Source: Bacteroidota bacterium (GTDB lineage Bacteria; Bacteroidota; Ignavibacteria; T3Sed10-11). Taken from it: DNA of 16,259 nt. The translations under genes were made by a program, and so were the position numbers. The notes beneath the pieces are model-generated. The model was not told the DNA's origin and searched no databases. It saw only the letters and a program-made list of their open reading frames with translations. Shown here piece by piece: positions 1-6,317 of this stretch. Location: the NCBI GenBank assembly GCA_007128495.1, contig SKXH01000198.1, positions 1-16,259 on the forward strand, in the 5' to 3' direction. Position 1 is the stretch's first letter, and each line of letters opens with the position of its first letter.

Positions 1-172
1 AGATAGTAAGAAAAGCGATGAGTGAAAAGAGATATGCAACGATACCGTATTCGCCCGGCTCAAGAAAATTTGTATAGAACGGAACCAGAAGAAAGGTTAG
101 AAAACGCCCCGTCACGGTCATAACACCGTAGACAATCGTTTCTGCGCCGAGGCGTTTAATTCGGTCGAGCAT
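1..172 (-). CDS. Polysaccharide flippase (Wzx/MOP family), N-terminal part, cut by window edge
   Basis: Reading the minus strand from the ATG at 172 gives 57 open codons to the window edge, beginning MLDRIKRLGAETIVYGVMTV and continuing through a hydrophobic stretch with 'FYTNFLEPGEYG'. A short basic N-terminus followed by a first membrane segment and a 'P(F/L)YT..L.P.EYG' motif is the usual opening of Wzx-type lipid-linked oligosaccharide flippases. These move undecaprenyl-PP-linked repeat units across the inner membrane. The start lies 14 bp after the stop of the NadC-like gene, so it is probably co-transcribed. No clear Shine-Dalgarno sequence precedes it. It would be a second flippase besides the complete one near 10.4-11.9 kb. 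The rest is outside the window, so the assignment rests on the N-terminus alone. Confidence 0.75.
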   Translation of the reverse strand, partial: MLDRIKRLGAETIVYGVMTVTGRFLTFLLVPFYTNFLEPGEYGIVAYLFSLIAFLTI

Positions 173-186
173 ACTCTGTGGGCCGG

Positions 187-1053
187 CTATGGAGAAACTT
201 TGAATGCAAACGTGATGGCTTGTGGAGAATGGGTTAATTCCGGAACGCGAATATAATGAACACCGGTGCTCGCAATTTCATATGCGTTCGCAGGTGTCAC
301 ATTGCCGGTGACTTCTATTTGCGTTTTCCCCCCGATAGCATCAACCGCCTGCGGAATAACTGCCGCAGGAAATCCGGATAAAATAATTCGCTCCAGTCGT
401 TCGGTATAATTAAGAATATCCCGCAATTCATCAAAGGTTCTGACTTCTACACTTACGGGTTTATTAATGTTCGATCGAGCAATATATGCAAGTGCTTTTT
501 CAAGTGCAGGGAGAACTCCGCCCACTGCCCCCGCATGTTCGGGTGCTATGACGATCTCCTCATCGGTGCCGAATGCTGGAACCGAACCCCCTCCTGCTTT
601 TACGGCAAAATGGTCGATCATCCGCAATGTCGGTATTGTAAATCTTGTACCGGTGATAACCGTTTCCGTTCCCTGAACTGCATCGACGAATCTCCGGGTA
701 AGTGCAGCGATCCCGCTCATGCGCATAAGGAAATTAAGCACTGTTTGTTTTCCCTGCAAAATCCCCCGTACAGGTCCGTGTATATGGGCGATAGTTTGTC
801 CGCTTTTTATACGGTCTCCCTCTCCCACAAGCGGAGAAAAAGATATCTGCATATCTATATACCGGTAAATCAATTCCGATATTTCAAGTCCTGAAACTAC
901 ACCTTCGTCGTTTGAAAGAATGTGTGCCGTCGATATATGCTCTTCGGGAATAATGCTTTCGGTAGTTATATCACCGAAACCGAGATCCTCAAAAATCGCT
1001 TGTTCGATTAAACGGGAAATCGTACTTTCGTGTAGTTCATGAATCCTGGTCAT
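187..1053 (-). CDS. NadC-family (quinolinate phosphoribosyltransferase fold) protein with altered active site
   Basis: The protein has 288 residues from the ATG at 1053; a TTG at 1059 would add two. The family scaffold is clear: 'FEDLGFGDITTE' near residue 21, a barrel-sandwich N-domain, 'LNFLMRMSGIAALTRRFVDA' near 106-125, 'AVKAGGG' near 150, and 'STGVHYIRVPELTHS' near the C-terminus. Length is normal for NadC, which makes nicotinate mononucleotide from quinolinate and PRPP. However, the signature motifs are changed. 'ER' before 'T.LN' reads KQ, 'DTRKTTPG' reads GTRFTIPT, 'NHRFGL' reads VPAFGT, 'IKDNH' reads IAPEH, and 'LDN' reads LSG. Only one Arg and the 'VEV' Glu remain. The frame is intact, so this looks like a paralogue with another role rather than decay. 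ModD, another NadC relative, is a possible comparison, but no molybdate genes are seen. It overlaps the Trm112-like gene by 17 bp. The fold is sure; the NAD role is doubtful. Confidence 0.85.
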   Translation of the reverse strand: MTRIHELHESTISRLIEQAIFEDLGFGDITTESIIPEEHISTAHILSNDEGVVSGLEISELIYRYIDMQISFSPLVGEGDRIKSGQTIAHIHGPVRGILQGKQTVLNFLMRMSGIAALTRRFVDAVQGTETVITGTRFTIPTLRMIDHFAVKAGGGSVPAFGTDEEIVIAPEHAGAVGGVLPALEKALAYIARSNINKPVSVEVRTFDELRDILNYTERLERIILSGFPAAVIPQAVDAIGGKTQIEVTGNVTPANAYEIASTGVHYIRVPELTHSPQAITFAFKVSP

Positions 1054-1204
1054 CGTCAACCAGCATTATTGGTATATCGTCTTTTACTTCGTACACCTTT
1101 CCGCATTCTTTGCAGGTCAGCGTGTTTTTGTCGGAGTCGTAATCAAGGTCGCCGTGACATTTCGGGCAACACAGAATCTCGAGTAGTTCTTTTTTGAGCA
1201 TCAT
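1037..1204 (-). CDS. Trm112/YcaR-like small zinc-binding protein
   Basis: This 55-residue protein begins MMLKKELLEILCCPKCHGDL. It has two CxxC pairs, C13-x-x-C16 and C31-x-x-C34, followed by 'VYEVKDDIPIML'. This is the layout of the bacterial Trm112p-like (YcaR) family: a helix, a zinc knuckle, then a short strand ending '(D)GIP.ML'. The eukaryotic and archaeal relatives activate methyltransferases; the bacterial role is less clear. A second ATG at 1201 is an equally good start. The gene begins 2 bp after the stop of the upstream small gene and overlaps the NadC-like gene, so it belongs to the same transcript. In many genomes such genes sit beside cell-envelope or lipid genes, which fits this context. 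Confidence 0.85.
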   Translation of the reverse strand: MMLKKELLEILCCPKCHGDLDYDSDKNTLTCKECGKVYEVKDDIPIMLVDDDQDS

Positions 1205-1206
1205 TC

Positions 1207-1494
1207 TTATGTTTCCAGTTCATTAAATATATATAATTCAAATGGACGTAAATTAAAATACTTTTCATCTGTTGTAACGAAAAATTGGTTTTTTAATGCT
1301 CCATCCGTGTTCAGCAACTCAAATTTCCTGCCCTTCATGTTATCCGGATAATTCATTGCTAATGTCATTGGATGTGAAAAAATATTCTTATCCAGGTCAT
1401 GAACAATTTGTAAACTGAAATTGAAACTATCTGGACCTTCACCAGCTTCCACCTCAACATGTGTGGTTTTTCTTTGTCTAATATATCTATCCAC
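1207..1494 (-). CDS. Unrecognised 95-residue protein, probably the 3' part of a broken lipoprotein gene
   Basis: I do not recognise the family. The open frame starts at GTG (1494), has no signal peptide or membrane segment, and reads as alternating strand-forming sequence ('VEVEAGEGPDSFNFSLQIVH', 'FFVTTDEKYFNLRPFELYIF'), suggesting a small beta-rich domain. No ATG or Shine-Dalgarno sequence supports the GTG. Upstream in the same frame the sequence stays protein-like ('SVWYFDVHNK') until a TAA at 1528-1530. Just beyond, in another frame, lies a lipoprotein signal peptide (1542-1622). The simplest reading is one former lipoprotein of about 130 residues, split by a stop codon and a frameshift. 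The region is AT-rich: 12 G/C in 60 bases at 1201-1260. It ends 2 bp before the Trm112-like start. Confidence 0.45.
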   Translation of the reverse strand: MDRYIRQRKTTHVEVEAGEGPDSFNFSLQIVHDLDKNIFSHPMTLAMNYPDNMKGRKFELLNTDGALKNQFFVTTDEKYFNLRPFELYIFNELET

Positions 1495-1541
1495 TTTGTT
1501 ATGTACATCGAAATACCATACGGATATTTATCTTTTACTTC

Positions 1542-1622
1542 CTACAACCCTGAGTCACATCCCGACATGAAAATTATATAGATAAATAATATAAAACCAC
1601 CGATAAAGATAGAATATTTCAT
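1542..1622 (-). pseudogene. Lipoprotein signal-peptide mini-ORF, probable 5' remnant of a broken gene
   Basis: From the ATG at 1622 the minus strand codes 26 residues and then TAG. The peptide begins MKYSIFIGGFILFIYI and runs into a lipobox-like M-S-G-C at residues 19-22, followed by D-S-G-L. This is a textbook lipoprotein signal: Lys at 2, a long hydrophobic core, and a cysteine preceded by small residues. The ATG overlaps the TAA of the DUF5615 gene (TAATG), typical of translational coupling. After the TAG the same frame stays open ('EVKDKYPYGI'), and the 95-residue frame downstream continues one frame away. At least two changes, a nonsense codon and a one-base shift, would be needed to join them. 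A standalone 26-residue peptide is possible but less likely. No catalogue search was possible. Confidence 0.4.
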
Positions 1623-1969
1623 TATTTTCTCCATATGCTTTCGACTTCGTCTTTCATAACTACCAAAGTATTTTTCCAATCACTTTCTGGTATATTATTC
1701 ATAGCGATCATTACCCTTGCGTGAATACGATGGCGATTAGGCTTTTTAAGTCGAATAATCAAAATTCCATGATGATCATGGAATCTATATCGAATAAAAC
1801 CCTTATCAGTCGTAATCAGCAATTGTTCATTTTTTGTTATTATTCTCCAAACTTTTTCATCCTTACTACCTTCCAAATCTGTACCCCTAATATCTGTAAC
1901 TTCATACCCTTTCAAACGTAACTCAGATACTGTCATCAAGGGTATATTCTCATCAACCAGTATTTTCAA
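1622..1969 (-). CDS. DUF5615 PIN-like protein, putative toxin of a toxin-antitoxin pair
   Basis: This 115-residue protein begins MKILVDENIPLMTVSELRLK. It shows the DUF5615/PIN-like pattern: D6-E7 in 'LVDENIP', D37-E38 in the 'SKDEKVW' segment, and D55 in 'LITTDKGF'. These acidic residues would bind metal in a PIN-type ribonuclease. Length matches the family. The start is a TTG whose bases overlap the TGA stop of the upstream DUF433 gene (TTGA). An AGGTGA about 6 bp before it supports this start. Antitoxin first and toxin second, overlapping, is the usual arrangement of such pairs. RNase activity and toxicity are inferred from family and context, not shown. The base composition is AT-rich compared with the thioesterase and accA genes upstream. 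Confidence 0.8.
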   Translation of the reverse strand: MKILVDENIPLMTVSELRLKGYEVTDIRGTDLEGSKDEKVWRIITKNEQLLITTDKGFIRYRFHDHHGILIIRLKKPNRHRIHARVMIAMNNIPESDWKNTLVVMKDEVESIWRK

Positions 1970-2217
1970 AATTCTTCACCTGTTACTGGAATAGGAGTAA
2001 TCTGGTCTTCTGCAATTTTGGCTGCATACCGCAGACAGGCAAGAATATCTTCTCTCTCTATAGTCGGATATTCCTTCAACAAATCTTCAATTGTATCGCC
2101 ATTTGCAAGCATTCCGACAATTTGATATACCGGAATGCGGGTACCGTCAATACATGCTACTCCGTTACATATTTTAGGATCGATAGAGATACGTTCGTTA
2201 AAATATAGTTTATCCAT
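1966..2217 (-). CDS. DUF433 family protein, putative antitoxin
   Basis: The protein has 83 residues from the ATG at 2217, which has a good GAGGGA Shine-Dalgarno about 6 bp upstream. A second in-frame ATG at 2229 lacks one and would overlap the thioesterase gene by 11 bp. The sequence carries the DUF433 signature: 'ISIDPKICNGVACIDGTRIP' near residues 10-29, then 'VYQIVGMLANGDTIEDLLKE', 'YPTIEREDILACLRYAA'. DUF433 is a small winged/HTH-like fold that commonly precedes DUF5615 and is predicted to bind DNA and neutralise the PIN-like partner. It ends in a TGA overlapping the partner's TTG start. No operator-like palindrome is evident in front of it because the upstream gene runs up to it. Confidence 0.85.
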   Translation of the reverse strand: MDKLYFNERISIDPKICNGVACIDGTRIPVYQIVGMLANGDTIEDLLKEYPTIEREDILACLRYAAKIAEDQITPIPVTGEEF

Positions 2218-2218
2218 T

Positions 2219-2626
2219 TTATCCCTCATAAAAACGTTCTATTAGTTTATCAAAAAACTCCGGCGATCGAACGGGTCTGCCGGTCTTCCCGTCGATAAAC
2301 CCGTGTACTGTATAACCTGTCGCAAGCAGCAAATCGTTCCGCTTTGTTTCATAGTCAATTTTCATTTTCACCGACGGTCGCTCCCGTATAACTGTTTCTA
2401 CGGTAATCAGTTCATCATAGTAAGCCGGTGACTTATACCGTGCCTGTGCTTCGATCACCGGCAGATAAAATCCGTTCTTCTCAACATCACCGTACCCCAT
2501 GCCGATCGAACGAAGCAGGTCGCTGCGCGCAATTTCAAAATACTCGAAAAATTTCGCATGGTGAACGATCCGCATCTGATCGGTATCGGCATAACGCACA
2601 CGGATTTCAGAAACACAGGTAATCAT
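2219..2626 (-). CDS. 4HBT (hot-dog fold) acyl-CoA thioesterase, YbgC/FadM-like
   Basis: This 135-residue protein contains the 4-hydroxybenzoyl-CoA thioesterase signature near the N-terminus: 'RVRYADTDQMRIVHHAKFFE' at about residues 9-28, followed by 'YFEIARSDLLRSIG'. D16, in the DTD motif, is the likely catalytic acid. The usual Gly of 'DQMG' is Arg here (R19). The central strand region 'EAQARYKSPAYYDEL' and 'KMKIDYE' fit the hot-dog fold. Length is normal. Such enzymes hydrolyse acyl-CoA or acyl-ACP; the chain specificity cannot be read from sequence. The start ATG overlaps the TGA of accA (ATGA), so the two are translationally coupled, which suggests a link to fatty-acid or phospholipid metabolism. 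Confidence 0.9.
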   Translation of the reverse strand: MITCVSEIRVRYADTDQMRIVHHAKFFEYFEIARSDLLRSIGMGYGDVEKNGFYLPVIEAQARYKSPAYYDELITVETVIRERPSVKMKIDYETKRNDLLLATGYTVHGFIDGKTGRPVRSPEFFDKLIERFYEG

Positions 2627-3564
2627 CCGTTCATCTGCACGAATTTGTTTATACGGCGCTCGACCAGTTTTTCCGGCTTTAATTTCGAGAGCAGTTTCAA
2701 TTCTTCGAGCAAAACGTTTTTCAGGATCATCGCTGCTTCCTGTGGATTACGATGTGCTCCTCCCAGCGGTTCTTTTATTATGCGGTCGACAATTTTTTGT
2801 TCGACGAGATCCGGGGCTGTTAAACGCAATGCTTCTGCTGCCTGTTCTTTATAATCCCACGACCGCCAGAGAATACTTGAACAGGATTCCGGCGATATAA
2901 CCGAGTACCAGGCATTCTCCATCATAAGTATGCGGTCGCCAACACCGATACCAAGCGCACCACCCGAGGCACCCTCACCAATAATTACAACGATCACAGG
3001 GACCTTTAATTTCGACATCTCAAAAAGATTGCGGGCAATTGCCTCTGCCTGTCCCCGCTCTTCTGCTTCAATACCCGGAAACGCGCCCGGAGTATCGAGC
3101 ATAGTAATTACGGGGCGTTTGAATTTTTCGGCAAGCTTCATCAACCGGAGCGCTTTACGATATCCCTCCGGGTTCATCATACCGAAATTGCGGTACACAT
3201 TGGATTTCGTGTCCCTTCCCTTCTGTTGACCGATGACCATTACAGATTCTCCGTCCAGCGCTGCAAAGCCGCCGACAATAGCTTTATCATCCCCGTATTT
3301 TCGATCGCCGTAGAGTTCTACAAAATCATCCATAATACGCTCTATATAATCGAGTGTATACGGCCGGTCGGGATGTCGTGCAAGCTGCACGCGCTGCCAT
3401 CGTGTTAAATTTGCATACACGGATTCGCGTAGCTGGTGTACCTTTTTCTCCAGTCTGTTTATTTCACCTGATATATCGACATTGCCCTCATATTTTCGCA
3501 TCTCCTGGATTTTTTGCTCGAGGTCGAATACAGGTTTTTCAAAATCAAGTACTATTTTTGCCAT
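2623..3564 (-). CDS. accA: Acetyl-CoA carboxylase, carboxyltransferase alpha subunit
   Basis: This 313-residue protein is close to the usual length of AccA. The N-terminal helical region ('DFEKPVFDLEQKIQEMRKYE') and 'LARHPDRPYTLDYIE' are typical. The crotonase-fold core has 'MLDTPGAFPGIEAEERGQ' near 155-172 and 'GEGASGGALGIGVGDR' near 196-211, then 'NAWYSVISPESCSSILW'. AccA with AccD transfers CO2 from carboxybiotin to acetyl-CoA to make malonyl-CoA, the first step of fatty-acid synthesis. The start is supported by AGGA 8-9 bp upstream of the ATG. accD, accB and accC are not in the window. It lies 12 bp after the glycosyltransferase fusion gene and overlaps the thioesterase gene by 4 bp. Confidence 0.97.
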   Translation of the reverse strand: MAKIVLDFEKPVFDLEQKIQEMRKYEGNVDISGEINRLEKKVHQLRESVYANLTRWQRVQLARHPDRPYTLDYIERIMDDFVELYGDRKYGDDKAIVGGFAALDGESVMVIGQQKGRDTKSNVYRNFGMMNPEGYRKALRLMKLAEKFKRPVITMLDTPGAFPGIEAEERGQAEAIARNLFEMSKLKVPVIVVIIGEGASGGALGIGVGDRILMMENAWYSVISPESCSSILWRSWDYKEQAAEALRLTAPDLVEQKIVDRIIKEPLGGAHRNPQEAAMILKNVLLEELKLLSKLKPEKLVERRINKFVQMNG

Positions 3565-3576
3565 CAGTTTATCCTA

Positions 3577-5586
3577 TTATTTATTCGAGGTCAACTGTAT
3601 AATAAAATTTTTCAGTAAAATCTCAACATCCATGAAGAATGATTGATTTTTTGCATAATACACATTGTAATTATAGATATCACTCGCGTCCAATTCGCCG
3701 CTTTGCTGTATCTGCACCAATCCGGTGAGTCCGGGTTTCCCGAGGAACGCGCCGTTCTCGCCGATCGTATGGGCCGGCGGTCCTACGAAACTCATCGATC
3801 CCGAAATGATCCGGGGGATACTGTCACTCCAGTGACCGTCTTCCCGTCTTTTTCTCGTAAATAACAAGGTACGAAAAGGATAAATGGATATCAAAAGTAT
3901 TATTCCCAGTCCGACATCTACAATCCGCTTAATAAACCGGTTGAACGGGCGGTTTATACGGTATTCGATCTCAATCAGCGGAACTTCATCGAGCTGGTCG
4001 ATCGTCCCCTTGCCGATTACCACCTCCATATCGGTCGGAATTAACTTGTAATTCACCGACCGGTCGTTGCTTTGCGAAATAACCGACAATATTTCACCAT
4101 AACTCAATGTATCCGGGGCAAATATCACATCGCTGATCTGTTGTTCGGAGACTACCTTGTCGATGTTGGTAATACTGCCGATCACCGGGATGCCATTAAC
4201 CTCCTCACCGATACGATGCCGCGACGCATCTATAATGCCCACAATCTGATAGCTGTCCTGAATTCGCTTTCGCAATTTCTTTATGATCTCGGAGGTAAAC
4301 GGATTTATACCGACTATAAGCGTTCGTTTCGGAGATAATTTAAACATGCCTCCCAAACCCGGCACGCGGCCGAATAACCGTACAAGCAGTCTCCATCCCG
4401 GAATAAGCAGCAACGACAATGCACCGAAAATTATCACCACCATTCTGCTGAAGGCAAAATCCTTCGCGAAAAATGTAATCGCCGATATCAATATAACCGT
4501 AACTACTACGGCAACAATAGACCGCGACACCGATAATCTATGTTTAGAGTACCCGCCGGTAAAACCAATGATACCGATAAGGATCAACGGCGGTACGATC
4601 ACAATAGCGGGATACGCGTAACCCGGGAAATGAAATATATGACCGAGCCAGATATATTCCGCCAATACCAGTGAGATATTCAACAATAAAAAATCAACCA
4701 GCGCCGGTACGGCTCCCTGTACCGATCTACCCGTCCAGGCAAACAAAGCTCGCATCCAGATCGTCGCATTCAGCAATCCTTTAATGAACGGTGATTGAGA
4801 GATGTTCTTCTCAACAAATACCGACATCGCTTTATAAAACGTGCGTATTTCATCTATATTGCTGCGTCGTGTACTCTCTCCTTTGTAATGGATGATCTGT
4901 GTGTCGGCGATATAAAATATTTTCCAGCCGGATTGTTGTATACGGTAGCACCAATCGAGGTCTTCACCGTACATAAAAAATGTTTCATCCAACCCCCCGA
5001 TTTGCTCAAACACGGTTCGACGGATCATCATAAACGAACCGCTGATTGCATCGACCTCATAACTTTTATCGGGATCACGGAAGGTCACATTATACTTGCC
5101 GAAAAGTTTTGTCTGCGGAAAGAGTGAACTGAGTCCGGATATTTTGGTAAATGCCACCCACGGTGTCGGAAATCCGCGCCTGCACGCAAGCTGTAATGTT
5201 CCGTCGGGATTCAGGATCTTACAGCCGGCCATACCGATCGACGGATCGTTTTCAAAAGCAGAGAGCATCACATCGATGGTATCTTCCTGCATCAACGTAT
5301 CGGGATTAATTAATAGTATATAATCTCCCGTTGAACGCGAAAGGGCAATATTGTTTGCCCGTGCAAATCCTGCATTTTGTTTGTTCGCTATGGTAATTAC
5401 TTCGGGAAATTGTGACTGCACCATCTCGACGCTTCCGTCTTCCGATGCATTATCGACAACAAATATCTCCGATTCCAAACCGGGGCGTCGCTGCTGAGCA
5501 TAGGCAAAACTCTTCCTGATCGTCCGCAATGCCTGTGCAAGAAAATCCTTGACATTATAGTTTACGATTATAACGGAGCATCGCAT
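3577..5586 (-). CDS. GT2 glycosyltransferase fused to a degenerate WbaP-like phosphoglycosyltransferase
   Basis: The protein has 669 residues from the ATG at 5586; a TTG at 5590-5592 overlapping the upstream TGA would add two. Residues 1-255 are a rhamnosyltransferase-like GT2 domain: 'VIIVNYN', 'VVDNASEDGS', 'NAGFARANN', 'LINPDTL', 'GSFMMIRR', 'FFMYGEDLDWCYR', 'HYKGESTRRS'. About four membrane segments follow (roughly 294-400). Next is a Rossmann-like CoA-binding_3 domain (about 420-525, 'RTLIVGIN'), then a C-terminal sugar-transferase remnant from about 548. The remnant keeps 'FIKRIVDVGLGIILL', 'GSMSFVGPP' and 'KPGLTGLVQI', but the whole 'DSPGP..QERVG..YKFRSM' block is missing. The catalytic 'LDE(L/I)PQ' reads SDSIPR and 'GPRPE' reads GPPAH. 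The GT2 part is probably active; the PGT part probably is not and may anchor the enzyme at the membrane or bind a partner. Confidence 0.88.
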   Translation of the reverse strand: MRCSVIIVNYNVKDFLAQALRTIRKSFAYAQQRRPGLESEIFVVDNASEDGSVEMVQSQFPEVITIANKQNAGFARANNIALSRSTGDYILLINPDTLMQEDTIDVMLSAFENDPSIGMAGCKILNPDGTLQLACRRGFPTPWVAFTKISGLSSLFPQTKLFGKYNVTFRDPDKSYEVDAISGSFMMIRRTVFEQIGGLDETFFMYGEDLDWCYRIQQSGWKIFYIADTQIIHYKGESTRRSNIDEIRTFYKAMSVFVEKNISQSPFIKGLLNATIWMRALFAWTGRSVQGAVPALVDFLLLNISLVLAEYIWLGHIFHFPGYAYPAIVIVPPLILIGIIGFTGGYSKHRLSVSRSIVAVVVTVILISAITFFAKDFAFSRMVVIIFGALSLLLIPGWRLLVRLFGRVPGLGGMFKLSPKRTLIVGINPFTSEIIKKLRKRIQDSYQIVGIIDASRHRIGEEVNGIPVIGSITNIDKVVSEQQISDVIFAPDTLSYGEILSVISQSNDRSVNYKLIPTDMEVVIGKGTIDQLDEVPLIEIEYRINRPFNRFIKRIVDVGLGIILLISIYPFRTLLFTRKRREDGHWSDSIPRIISGSMSFVGPPAHTIGENGAFLGKPGLTGLVQIQQSGELDASDIYNYNVYYAKNQSFFMDVEILLKNFIIQLTSNK

Positions 5587-5588
5587 GG

Positions 5589-6305
5589 TCAAAGCATCCT
5601 CAATAAACTTCGCAGCCGTAAACTCCAGACTGTAAATATTGCTTCTATGATAATTCGTTTCGACATTTTGGAAATCCCGACACGCCTGTCCTCGAATATG
5701 ATGGGAATTTCAGTAAGGCGAAATCCTTTTTTGTATGTTTTAAAGTTCATTTCTATCTGAAAGGCATAGCCGTTCGACCTGATCTTATCCAGCTCTAAAG
5801 CGGCAAGGACTTCCCTTCGAAAACATTTGTAGCCGCCGGTAGCATCGGCTACGGGCATACCCGTAGTAACACGTGTATATACATTCGCTAGAAAACTAAG
5901 GATAAGCCGCTTAATCGGCCAGTTTACAACACGGACACCATTTTTGTAACGCGAACCGATAACAAGATCTTTATCTTTAATTGCCTGTAAAAATTTTGGA
6001 ATACTCTTCGGGTTATGCGAAAAATCCGCATCCATTTGAAAGATAAAGTCATACCCGTTTTCAATTGCAAATTTAAATCCCGCAACGTATGCCGTACCCA
6101 GGCCAAGTTTTCCTTCGCGCCGGATAAGATGTATTCTCGAATCCCCAGCTTTCATTTCCTCTACAAGTTCCCACGTTTTATCGGGTGAATTATCGTCAAC
6201 TACAAGAATATGTATGGAATCGTAAACGGCATGAATTTCTGCTACCAGTTGACGTATATTATCTGCTTCATTGTATGTTGGAATTATAACAAGGATACGT
6301 TTCAT
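5589..6305 (-). CDS. Dpm1-like polyprenol-phosphate glycosyltransferase (GT2)
   Basis: This 238-residue protein begins MKRILVIIPTYNEADNI. It has 'VVDDNSPDKTW' (D37-D38), 'GLGTAYVAGFKFA' (about 68-80), and the metal-binding 'QMDADFSHNP' (D92-x-D94), then 'VIGSRYKNG', 'ADATGGYKCFRREVL' and 'SNGYAFQIEM'. These are hallmarks of dolichol/polyprenol-phosphate mannose synthase-type GT2 enzymes, which load a sugar from a nucleotide donor onto a lipid phosphate on the cytoplasmic face. The length equals the catalytic domain alone, with no C-terminal membrane or GtrA domain. The sugar (mannose, glucose or other) cannot be told. Its TGA overlaps the alternative TTG start of the fusion glycosyltransferase, implying coupled translation. 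Confidence 0.9.
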   Translation of the reverse strand: MKRILVIIPTYNEADNIRQLVAEIHAVYDSIHILVVDDNSPDKTWELVEEMKAGDSRIHLIRREGKLGLGTAYVAGFKFAIENGYDFIFQMDADFSHNPKSIPKFLQAIKDKDLVIGSRYKNGVRVVNWPIKRLILSFLANVYTRVTTGMPVADATGGYKCFRREVLAALELDKIRSNGYAFQIEMNFKTYKKGFRLTEIPIIFEDRRVGISKMSKRIIIEAIFTVWSLRLRSLLRML

Positions 6306-6317
6306 AAATCTCGTCTG

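Noticed and set aside
467..894. Two plus-strand open frames (69 and 119 codons) opposite the NadC-like gene
   Set aside because: They are antisense to a clear conserved protein, have no family-like motifs and lack ribosome sites.
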